Shown here: piece after piece, positions 1 through 11,400 of the stretch | Numbering within the stretch: the first letter of the stretch is position 1 | Layout: every line of letters starts with the position of its first letter | NCBI RefSeq assembly: GCF_037975245.1 | Contig: NC_092576.1 | Span: forward strand, 4,294,001-4,358,000 | Direction: 5' to 3' | DNA from: Apostichopus japonicus | Taxonomy: Eukaryota > Echinodermata > Holothuroidea > Aspidochirotida > Stichopodidae | Length of the DNA: 64,000 nt | Notes under the pieces: generated by a model | What the model saw: only the letters and a program-made list of their open reading frames with translations | Database searches by the model: none | Told to the model about the DNA's origin: nothing | Program-made: the position numbers and the translations under genes

Positions 1-98
1 TTAGAACAGAGTGAACTTTTAAAAAACCTCTCGAGATGAACGTTGTTATGTGTAATGGTTTCTTCAATCTTTTCACTACTTTTGTTTTATTATTTCAG

Positions 99-220
99 CC
101 TGTCCTAAAGGAAAATGGGGAGCTAATTGTCTGCAAAACTGTCCCAGCTCTGAAACTGACTGCAACCGCTTTTACGGGCCATCAAATAATTTGATCTCGA
201 ATGGATGTCTCCTTCGTTAA
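99..220 (+). CDS. Terminal EGF exon of an upstream Tie-like gene (partial gene)
   Basis: The exon follows a tatttcag acceptor and opens in phase 1, where one base from the previous exon plus CC makes an Ala codon. It encodes a Cys-rich stretch beginning CPKGKWGANC and ending at TAA (218-220). It is almost identical to the terminal exons at 40346 and 45474, but its last residues read NGCLLR rather than NGCVPS. All other exons of this gene lie upstream of the window. It shows that at least two Tie-like genes sit head to tail here. The homology is to the third EGF of Tie receptors (family knowledge). That this exon is expressed is inferred. Confidence 0.75.
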
Positions 221-312
221 AGGTCTAGAGGATGGATACTGATAACATAAGTGTTGTATTTTGTGTATACCTACAAAAGACAGGATTTCAATTCGCTTCA
301 CATATGCCATCA

Positions 313-318
313 ATTAAA
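313..318 (+). promoter_or_regulatory. Candidate poly(A) signal ATTAAA
   Basis: ATTAAA lies ~93 bases after the stop codon of the upstream terminal exon. The two paralogous cassettes carry AATAAA at the equivalent place, so the position is conserved while the hexamer has drifted to a common weaker variant. Confidence 0.5.
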
Positions 319-1737
319 CTAAAATACTATTAAATTTAGAACACAAAATAAGGTTAAGAAGTGGTCGCAGATTCAACATGTGCCTAGTACTCTGCGATGA
401 AAACTTATTAATGCGACACCATCAAAAATTTAATTTCAGCAAATGTGTATGCTCTTCACCCGCAAGGATTATTGCAAATGTATTTTGTGATCTACACACA
501 ATCTCACAATTGAAACCATTGTTTTTGGATGAAATGGAAAATATTAAATGTCCTTATTCTTAATCCTCTGTTGTATTAATAATCATGTGGAAGTATGTTT
601 ATATATCTATATTATATACGTGGTACATAACGAAGATGTGTCATTTCATAAACAATCTTTAAAGACAGGACATGCTGTGTTAGTCCTGTTCGTCGTTGTC
701 ACATGATGTTATAGTGCACTGTTTGATCATTAAATTAGAAAATTAATGAACTGTTATCTTAGTAGTTATAGAATTAGGCTAAATATCTCCTACTTCTCTT
801 ACCATTACTGTATTTTGTATTTTCTTGGTATTTTGGTTTATATTATATTTGGTTTTACTATTTCATACATGGAGTTATTGGTCAAACTAACTAACTTGCT
901 AACTTCTGAATAATCAATCTAACTAAATCGTCGATGGAGTTGTTTGTTCAAAATAAATTATCAACTTTTGCGTTGGTGTCTGAAAGGCTACCCCAAGAAG
1001 GGTTGATTAATTTCTTTCTTTCGGATGAAGCGCTGGAGAGAACATGTGCTTACAGATTCAAATTTACCCAGCCGACCAGAAGATTATTACACGAGATATA
1101 TGAAGTGCTCAATTCAAAACAGGAATACCGCCCCCCCTCCCCCTCCCCCCTCCCCGCTCACTCACAAAATAATTGATATGATGATAAAGCATATTATTTT
1201 TAACTTAAACAATTGCGTAGTTGTCTGAAAGGCTATTCAGACAAAGGTTAGTTTATTTTTCCCAAATGAAAATCTCGAGGGAAAACGCACTGACACGATT
1301 CAAAATTACTCGGGAGCGCGATAACGTGTTGTAAATTGTATTGATTGCAGCTGTGTTTAATTGTGTTTAATTATGTGGAAGTCTGTTTATATATCTATAC
1401 TATATACGTGGTACATAAAGAAGATGTGTCATTTCATAAACAATCTTTAAAGACAGGACATGCTGTGTTAGTCCTGTTCGTCGTTGCCACAGGACATTAT
1501 AATATATAGTGCACTGCTTGATCATTCAATTAGAAAATTAAGGAACTGTTATCTTAGTAGTTATAGAATTAGGCTAAATATCTTCTATTTATCTTAACAT
1601 TAATGTCATTTGTATGTGTTGATATTTTGGTTAAGTATTTATTTATACAGTGAGTTATTTATCAAACTAACACATGGTTGTTCACCCAAGCCGAAAAGGT
1701 GTGAGCTTATATTTGTTCTTAACGTGTAGCATATTAT

Positions 1738-1998
1738 GCATTTATATGCCAGGGTGTTATAACACACTAACACGTGTTATGTTTTGGGAGCATGCGAGAG
1801 CTAGATATGTTAAAGATACAATACAGTAAATCGTAGTGGTATTATATATATTTTTTTTTTTTTTTTTTTATATAATATAAAATACTTTTTTATTTTTTAT
1901 ATTTTTTATATTTTTATATTTTTTAACACAGGCCGCAATAAAATGTGCCTCTAGCATAACACGTGTTATCATGTTATAACACAGATGCATATAAATGC
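1738..1998. mobile_element. Small inverted-repeat (MITE-like) element
   Basis: The ends are inverted copies of about 44 bases. The left end starts GCATTTATATGCCAGGGTG and the right end finishes ACAGATGCATATAAATGC. Both contain the palindromic pieces GTGTTATAACA and AACACGTGTTAT. The interior is T- and A-rich without an open frame. The element is absent from the equivalent positions of units 1 and 2, so it is probably a later insertion. No clear target duplication was found. Confidence 0.5.
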
Positions 1999-3195
1999 GC
2001 AATATATTCAAGTCGAAAACGCTATTATAAGCAACTGTACAATTCGGTTCGGGTGGGTTGTTAGATCACTTTCATTTCCATTGTTTTCATCCATCCTCTA
2101 TAACACCAAATTTACTTTGTATTGTACATACGCTCGTTATTCCCATAGGTCTGTTTTAGTCCAATAAATCAACAAAATGATTCAATATGTAAATCAGTCA
2201 GAACATTCATGATAATCAATGACAATCCTTAGACAATGAAGAACATAGGATGAAAGTGAACAGTTTAATCTCGTGAGAAATATAGTCCAAACGAGCAACG
2301 TGTTCAGACCAGTATGAATACCACTCGCCAAAGTGTAACTCTGTGTTCAAAAGAATCAAACCCTGGTAGCTATCTCTGAATCAGAGTGATTTTATGCTCA
2401 GTGCAACCATGGGCAGTAGTCCGCTGATTTATGAATGTCATTTAATATAAAGCATTTGTGGAATAGATTATAACAAGTCCGTTCAACACTGCTAATTGTC
2501 TTCCGTTATCTAAAGAACGTCTAAGCATGTGTTAGTTTGATTAAATCATCTTGAGTATTAATTGGCAGATTTTGTTTAACGGCAGATTAAACGTAACAAG
2601 ATGCTTCAAGCGACGTCTGTGTAGAGTAGAGCAAAGTATGGGTAAATTCCTATTCAAAATCTTGAATCTCTTATTTTGTCGGTGGATCGAGTGACCTTTT
2701 TTCTTTTCAACAATAAATTACAAAACACGGGGTCTGCACTCTACAATAAAAGATACAATACAGCATAAAATAATTAATTAAAAAAAAAATTGCGTTGGTG
2801 TCTGAAAGGCTCTTTTAACGAGGGTTGGTTGATTTCTTTCTTTCGGATGAAGCGCTCGAGGGAACATGTACGCTCGAGAGAACACCATTCAAACGTGATC
2901 CTTTCACGCCAGCTACGACAATATTATTATTATTGTCCCACATATGGTTAGTGCTCAATAAAAATCACGGAGTCTGACCCTACAATTAAATAAATAATAA
3001 AATAATAGTTAAGTTAAAAAGATTGCGTTGGTGTGAATAGCTATTTGGTTTCCTTCTCTCGGATAAAACCCCTGAGGGAACACGCACTGACACGATTCAG
3101 ATTTACTTAGGAGAGTGATAATAAGTTGTTGAAAAATTGTTTTGATTACAGCTGTTTAGCAACTGTGATGGAATTTGTTTGTCAACAAGTTCAAA

Positions 3196-3312
3196 ATGGT
3201 TAATTGGAAACAAAATGAAAAATTGGTGATTTCAAGCGGCAACGATAGCAAAGTAGATGTATTGTTAGCAAAAGTCACGGACTGTGATTTGTTGCGGTTT
3301 ATATCATGGTAG
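3196..3312 (+). pseudogene. Decayed open frame conserved in the three Tie cassettes (copy 0)
   Basis: From an ATG near 3196 the frame starts like the intact 73-residue frame at 46778 (both include NEKLVISSGNDS). It is broken by one extra G in the TTGCGG stretch and then stops. I do not recognise the protein. Its relation to the Tie gene is unknown. It could be an old lost exon or chance conservation of recent duplicates. Confidence 0.3.
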
Positions 3313-4934
3313 ATGCAGCGGAAACTTCTTAAACATTCACAGGGGTCCAAACCAAACGACATTTCTTCCTCTGAGACTACGCAACATTCACGACAAATAC
3401 AAAGAGTTGTTGCTGTAAAACAACTGTCCATAAATGTCAATATCCTGTAACAACAATATTTGTTCCCAAACTGTCGGAAAGTTCACAAAAAGTCCTTTTA
3501 CATACCACCAACTATAACCTTTTGAAATTGTCATAAACTCCTATTTTCAAGATATTGAATATTCACTTCATAAAGTTTTCCCACTTCGTTTCAAAATTAA
3601 AACGAGCTGTGAAGTGTGGAAGCATATCCTGTCATCTGGAAGTAATGAACTAACCAAGTACTGTTCCAACCCAATTACAATGCAATGTAAAACGCCAATG
3701 AGCAATACGTAAATATCACTTCATGTACGGGAAATGTAGCAACGAAAGCGATCCGGATGAAATCGGAAATGATATTATCCAATTTAAGAACAGATAATAC
3801 AAGTTCAAAGTATTGACTGACATCGATGCCAACGTAGCCAGAGGCCGCTGCACAACTTTTGGGTTTACCACGGCGATAGACCAACCAGGAATTCAATATA
3901 GAATCCAAAATGAGATATAAAAAATGTTGATCTGGATCTTAGTAGCTTGTTTCGTTCTTAGTGATCTGAAATAAAACAAATTCAAAAGATTTCACTGGGG
4001 GCTAAAGTCAACTGGTGTGCTGCAAGAAATCGGTAAACTGAATACGTTAACAAAGAAAGGGTGACCTTCACTGCTATGCATCTATGTACGCGTCATGGCA
4101 CCATTGTAATGGCACTGAGGATGTGATACACATCCAACATTACAGCTAGCATATATACAATGCATCAATTAACGCCACCTAATTTGGCCGGTAGCTGAAT
4201 TGTTTGCGTAACTGACCTGATATCTCAAATCAAACCCCCAAAATTTACCTACCGACAAATTCACACACGATCCAAGTATTCTTATCTATGAGATACATCC
4301 TAACACACAACTATTAATGTATTTAGGTCTTGCGTATCAAAATAAAATGCTTGACCAGAAACGTTCCCAGCGTTTTGCACGTTTAGAAAATTGGTCTACA
4401 TAAAGAACAATTCCAAAAAAATCTTCCCTGCAAAAGTTATAACAAGTTATAACAAACTGCTGTATATTTCTACAGTCGATCTTCATAAGTGGTGTGCTTT
4501 TATATTCCTGGAACTGTTATTGCATGTCATGATGTATTTGAGTTAACAGTTAGACATCTAACTTCACCTAATGTGAGTTTTAGCAAGTTGGACAATAAAA
4601 TGCACAGGTAACGTGACTTCCGTAAGTCACACTGTTTTACAAATCTTACAAGTTTAGCAAAACTGACATATATTGCCCGATTACTCGCGATATATTTGTT
4701 GAGTGTTCACCGATCCACCATACAATGTACCTGTGCCACTTCCATGGTTCCAATTTTGTTGTGCATGTTTGTGCAGGAAATTATGAAGTTTCGAATATAA
4801 GATGCAAATGTTTTTTTTTTTTCAATTCCAACTTCCATGGACATGTGTTGGCTCAATTGATATACCAATGACTTAATAATAAGGTTACAGTCTTGTTGTA
4901 ATAGGTATGTGTGGTATATGTGTGGTATATGTGT

Positions 4935-5114
<180 letters not shown>

Positions 5115-5325
5115 AATTCACCAAACTAGAAGTCAGATAATGACATTGTTGTTAAATTCGTCTTAATGCATTTACAGCATTATCTTTTCTATTTGTAGAA
5201 TAGTTGGTGCAATCAAGCCTATGATATCTTGAACTTGTAAAGTACAATCAACCTTTATGCAAATGTCCCAGTTACGTATGCGTCGATATGAACGGATGAC
5301 TTTGCATGAATGACTACCTTCAATT

Positions 5326-5332
5326 TATATAG
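5326..5332 (+). promoter_or_regulatory. TATA box of the Tie-like gene
   Basis: TATATAG lies 53 bases before the ATG at 5379. A TCACTAC initiator-like motif with its A at 5354 sits 28 bases downstream of the TATA start, the normal spacing. This predicts a very short 5' UTR of about 25 bases. Confidence 0.5.
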
Positions 5333-5378
5333 TTATTCGATCTCTGGTTTCTCACTACTACAGAGAGAACCAATCAGA

Positions 5379-5436
5379 ATGGATGTCGCACAGAAACTAG
5401 CCTTTTACGGAGTATTTGCAGTCATACTGTTTGGCG
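5379..5436 (+). CDS. Tie-like gene exon 1 (signal peptide)
   Basis: The ATG at 5379 opens a typical signal peptide: MDVAQKL, then the hydrophobic core AFYGVFAVILFG. The exon ends GGCG before gtaatt, in phase 1. It joins in frame to the phase-1 acceptor at 36576, giving an Ala at the splice. I see no other phase-1 acceptor with a convincing exon between them. The link across 31 kb rests on phase, orientation and the otherwise missing signal peptide. Confidence 0.65.
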
Positions 5437-8400
5437 GTAATTATGAATTATATAGTTAATTTAAAGTAATAATTAGTAAAATACTAGTCCCGTAGCACTG
5501 GCCATTGTTTTCTTTTACTATTCCAACAAAGACGACAAGCATCAGTCGCGTTAACATTTGCTTCGCCCAATTTTAAAAGAGTAGTTAATTTAAATTAATT
5601 CCACGGTAAGTAAGAACGAGTTCTGTTCATATTTAAGAAAAGATTTTTTTTTTCAGTAATTCAACGGAATAAGATTTCTCTCCAAAAGAAATTAATATGA
5701 AGTAAATAAGAGTAGCTTATTTCACTGTTTCGAAAGTACTTACTTATAAATTAGTTTAAAGTAACCATTACAAAGCGACTTCCTGATGATATTTAACTTT
5801 TTCATTGAACTATATAGTGCAAAAGAACTGGACACGGCATAAACATACAATTTCGATTCATTAGGTATCGCTAGATTCAGATTTACCTCTTCGGATAGTG
5901 TTGAGAACTGTAAAACAGAGAATATGTTGCCTCAGGGCATTCTATAAGAAATTTTATTGGATTGGCCATTGCCAAAGAGAAACCATCATGACACTATCTA
6001 AGCGAAGCGCCACCTTCAGTTGCCAAAAATTGCCCCAGCTTACTGTAAATGTTACAAGAGACTAGGAAACATTTGGGTAATTAAGGAAATATGACTTTTC
6101 ACTTTTTCTCCAAGTAAAAGCTGAAAAATGAAAGATGTACGAGTGAATTCAACCCTTTTACGTTGAAATGTGGTCTGTTAACCAAGGCCTGGTTTTTGCA
6201 TTGTATAAGTACATGAAAAATATGACATTTGAAATATGTTGCGTATTTTCTCATTTATTTGCATGTAACATTTCTTATTTGTAAAATTCTGTAAATATAC
6301 ATTTATTCAGAAATGCAGGATACATAGCCATTTACATGGAATAATTTAACACAACAGTGTTACCTTGTTAATTCATAGTAAAACGAGCAGACATAAACAT
6401 TTTATCTCTATTCTGGTGGATTAGATGTCTTAAAAGAGTTTGCTGTTACAGATACTAACAAATTAAGCAATTTAGCCATAACATTCACTGAATTTTGAAT
6501 AAACCATCACTTACTAACAAAAGCAAAGATTTTTATCAATCAAGTTGACAAAACATAGCAAAAATTTAATATATGATTATTTTTGGTATGATTTTCCCAA
6601 AGCGAACATAAAATACAAGTATTTTTTGATAAATAGTCATTTTGGGGCAAAATGGATATATTGTACAATTTTTTTTGTATCTTTGGGGCGTTCCAATACA
6701 CCCCAACCAGTTAAGTGTAGCAATACACCTCTACTTGTAATAAGTTTTATCTTTGGGGCGTACCAATACGCCCCAACCAGTTAAGTGTAGCAATACACCA
6801 CTATGATAAATTGTATATATCTTTGGGCGTACCAGTACGCCCCAACCAGTTAAGTATAGAAATGCACCTCTATGATAAATTGTATTTATCTTTGGGGCGT
6901 ACCAGTACGCCCCAACCAGTTAAGGGTAGCAATAGACCACTATGATAAATTGTATATATCTTTGGGGCGTACCAGTACGCCCCAACCAGTTAAGTGTAGC
7001 AATACACCACTATGATTAATTATATACATATCTTTGGGGCGTACCAGTACGCCCCAACCAGTTAAGTGTTGAAATATACCACTATGATAAATTGTATATA
7101 TCTTTGGGGCGTACCAGTATGCCCCAACCAGTTAAGTGTAGCAATATACCACTATGATAAATTGTATATATCTTTGGGGCGTACCAGTACGCCCCAACCA
7201 GTTAAGTGTAGCAATACACCACTATGATTAATTGTATATATCTTTGGGGCGTACCAGTACGCCCCAACCAGTTTAGAGTAGAAATACACCCCTATGATAA
7301 ATTGTATATATCTTTGGGGCGTACCAGTACGCCCCAACCAGTTAAGTGTAGCAATAGACCACTATGATAAATTGTATATATCTTTGGGGCGTACCAGTAC
7401 GCCCCAACCAGTTAAGTGTAGCAATAGACCACTATGATAAATTGTATATATCTTTGGGGCGTACCAGTGCGCCCCAACCAGTTAAGTGTTGAAATATACC
7501 CCTATGATAGATTGTATATATCTTTGGGGCGTACCAGTACGCCCCAACCAGTTAAGTGTAGCAATACACCAACAAAATTGTGTGTGTTTCTCAAAACTAC
7601 ATATCTTCTTTTACACAAGTTGTTGCAAGAAAATAAGAGTACACACTGCCCAATCAATAGTATGTGTAAAACATAAGGTTTCCTAGTTATTCAGCTCAAA
7701 TTCTTTATCTATAGCTGCATATCTTTCTTTCAAGTCACAGACTTCCCTCTTTGGAAGGCGATTTTTATGGGTTAAATTAAAGTCCCAGAACATTAAGGAA
7801 TGGAAAGAAACTGATGGTGTGTATGGCTGCTTATTTCTTCCTTGGCCACAGTCTAGCAGTTTCCAGTCTCCAGTCCAGGATCCCTTCATCCAATGTAAAA
7901 TAACCTCATCCTTTTAAATTTTAGTGACTTCTCCAAAGTATGGTCGTGTGCTTGAATCAATGAGGTTTACGGCTGCTATATTCCCAACTTGAATATAGTC
8001 AGATACTTCAATAACTTCTTTAGCAAAGTTATAACATTTATATATATCACCACTCTGAAGATCTTCAACTCTAAAAGCAAGGAGCAGAAGGGCAGAAGGA
8101 CAGAAGATAGCGGTTCTTATTCTCCCTGTAACAATTATCCATTTGCAAAAACAGATCCTTCCCAAGAGTATCCTTGTGCTTCACTAGTGTCCACAAATTG
8201 CATGTAATGGTCATGTTTGAATCATGTTGGATATGCTTCAGATCAGTCATAACATATATGCAAACTTGTCACATGGACCTTTAGTGTGAATTAGGACACC
8301 TGAAAAGAAAGAGAAGAATGAATATATACTACTTCATTGACATGTATGATAAAGAGGTTGTTATTACTTGTTTTCTGCTATTAAATAAAGTTTGATAATT

Positions 8401-11400
8401 AACCTACTATGTGCTTTAACAAACAAAACAAAACAGTCACATAATATTTGATGGATACTAAGGCCATAATCTTTATCAGAACAACAAAATAAAGAACAGA
8501 ATTGATTTGACCTCAACCAAAACAATAGGAACACTAGACTTCTTGTAACCTTAGGTGTCCATCCTTATACTATTTATGAAGATAATCAAGCTTCCCCTCT
8601 TGAGACATTGTGTTGTAAAACAAGGCATCATACAAACAAACACCCTGTATAAACACCCACACACACATACTGCTCACGCACATACATACTGTACTATACA
8701 CCAACATGACATTACAATTTCATACTGTAGGATTACAATTTCTCGGAAACCAGAAAACGTGATGTTTACACTTATAATGACATAAACACTTTCCGTCTTG
8801 TGCACTCTTAGGTCACTTCACAATACCATGGAGGTAAAACAGACCTCCATGATAATATAGTACTGACCTGTTATGTGGATGTGGATGTTTTACATCCTTT
8901 TCACTCTTGACAAAATGTGGCAGATCAGTCTTTGATTGGTCCATTCCATCGACTATAAGGGTATTCAGTTCCAAAGAAACCTGGCACGCCTTAGTGCGGG
9001 CAAGATGTTACTGCTCTCCTTTTGACCTAGTAAAAATAGAACATATTATGATACAAAATAAACTCTTAACTGATACAGGGTTTACGATATCAGATAAGAA
9101 ATATTGATTTGAGTTTTGATCCAATATCATTTGAGAAATAATGTAAATGATATATGGGTCAATCCATGCCAAATCAACAGATTTTTGGGTCGATTCCACG
9201 TCGACCCTCTTAGAATCGCCTGGAACTGATATGGTGTCCTGCCATATGTCTCAAAGGATGAAATTGGGCAAAAAAAATTGAAACTTTTTCGTTGCTAGGT
9301 TACGACCCCGCCTAGCAACCAAATTAAAGTGGCTCATGAGAGTTACATCAGCCCTACAGAAACATGCTTGCGAGGGCAAACAGTGGTAACATTGTATCTT
9401 CATTCAAGGAGACCATGTAAAACAACATTAGAAACTATTGAAATGTTATTTATTAAAAGGGTTCTGTCTAGTACTCTTTGACTCCCTCTCACCCCCCCCC
9501 AGCACCCTCCCCATAGTGCACTATGCAGATTTGTATGCATATGTGACTGAATTTTAATACTGCAAAGAGACTGCATAAACATGCATTCAAGGTATACTGA
9601 ATTACTGTATTTGGTAAGGTAATCTTCTGCTTCAAATTGTCTGTATGCATGTAACTCACCCCCTCCCACCCACATCCTCTACCCAACCCTATATCAGATT
9701 AGAATATGAATGTGAACCAGTGCATACATACAGTGTGCACTATATATGTGTGTAAATGTTCAGTACAGTGTTATTTTTACACCAAGCACTAAATAAATAC
9801 ACACTGTCCACAATCATGTACAGTACACACTGTGTACTGGTCATTCCATTCAATACTGTGCATATTTCAATATCATTTTAAATATTTGCAATTTAGTGTA
9901 TGCTTTTGCTAATTCAATAATTAAAAGACTTTCAATAATTTAAAAAGAATGTTTAACCAGTACATAAATGTGCAGTGTGTACTGTACATGTTTTTGGACA
10001 GTGTTTATTTAATAGTAATTGGTGTAGAACAACACTGTACTGAACATGTACACACATATACAGTATAGTGCATAGTGCATATTTCAATGTCTTTTTAAAT
10101 ATTTGCAATGTAGTGTATAATTCTTTTGCTAATTCAATAAATTAAAAGACTTTCAATAATTTAAAAGGAATGTTTAACCAGTAAATACATGTACAGTGTG
10201 TATACTGTTCATTATTTTGGACAGTGTGTATTTAATAGTACTTGGTGTAAAATAACACTGTACTGAACATGTACACACATATATAGTGCACACTGTGGAC
10301 CATACCAATAATTCAGTATACCTTGAATGCATGTTTATGCAGTCTCTTTGCAGTAGAAGTCAGTCACATACTGTATGCATGTATACAAATATGCATAGTG
10401 CACTATGGGGAGGGTGTTAGGGGGGGGGTGGGAGCCAAAGAGTATTAGACAGAACCCTTTTAATACATTTCAATAGTTTTTAATGTTGTTAGCATGATCT
10501 CCTTGAATGAAGATATAATGTTACCACTGTTTGCCCTCGCAAGCATGTTTCTGTAGGGCTGATATAACTCTCATATATGCCACTTTAAGCTGCCCTCCAG
10601 AGCATTAATAACTTATATAAAATATGTTTTAGCACATTCTTTGCATCATAACTATACATATCTTACTAGTTTGTATTGAAAACCAAAAATAAAACTTTTA
10701 ATTGTGACCAAATTTGACCTTGAAATGCCCAAAATAGCCCAAAATATTTGTAAAATGTGATGTTTGAGGGTGCTGTTCACAGACATCGTTCGGCATATGA
10801 CCCTGGAAATGCAGTTTATTGGTAGCCCTTATGCTAGTGGACCACCTTCTTAATTGATAAGCACCTGTATGCTAATGCTAAGAAGTTGTTGTCATTTGAA
10901 TTACTCAAATCAGCTTGTGCAAGCATTTTCATACATATGAACGAGGTGATTTTCGCAATTTTCGAGTCATAAATTTGAGTAGATAACACAAAATACACAA
11001 CGTTTTTACTTGAGTTTCTAAAAATAGGAACAATACGCTCCTGAAAAAATGGTATTAAAAAAAATTGAAATATACCCACAGGCCCAAAATGGACCCCCAA
11101 TTAGGGCCAGAAGTGAGATTTCTTAAGTTTGAGGGCGCTGTTCATAAAACGTACCACCCGCTTGACTTTTTTTTTGCACTTTTCCCGTACAACTACTACT
11201 GGGCAAGGATCCTATGGAAAGTAAAACTCAAACATGCCTTTGCTTGTGAATATAGAGCACACTCAAAGTAGGGCCAGAAAAGACCCAGGCTATCTCATTT
11301 TCTGCCATTTTAGTTACTTGTTACGAAAAATTGAGACCAATCCAATGACCTTTCTCTGAACTTTAGGGTTTATCATCTTAGTTAGGGCTACTATATCCAA

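Larger units (their letters stand above)
1..4805 (+). repeat. Tie-cassette segmental duplication, unit 0
   Basis: The terminal exon and its 3' flank are homologous to 40255-42554 and 45380-48540, in the same order and orientation. Unit 0 is longer because it carries an internal direct duplication (a block from ~582 recurs from ~1372, sharing the motif ATATACGTGGTACATAA) and a small inverted-repeat element at 1738-1998. Its right end matches the right end of unit 2 (shared GTGCAGGAAATTATGAAG near 4770 and 48500). No other gene is seen in this stretch apart from a decayed open frame near 3196-3310. Confidence 0.8.

Noticed and set aside
3675-3908. 77-residue - strand frame shared with 42070-42291
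   Set aside because: It lies in recently duplicated flank, is broken in the third copy, and the + strand also reads protein-like text (CSNESDPDEIGNDIIQF). Strand and coding status cannot be decided.
7152-7676. Repeated frames with GVLVRPK / GRTSTPQ units in array A
   Set aside because: They follow the 70-base period in several frames and strands without splice or start context. A repeat protein is not needed to explain them.
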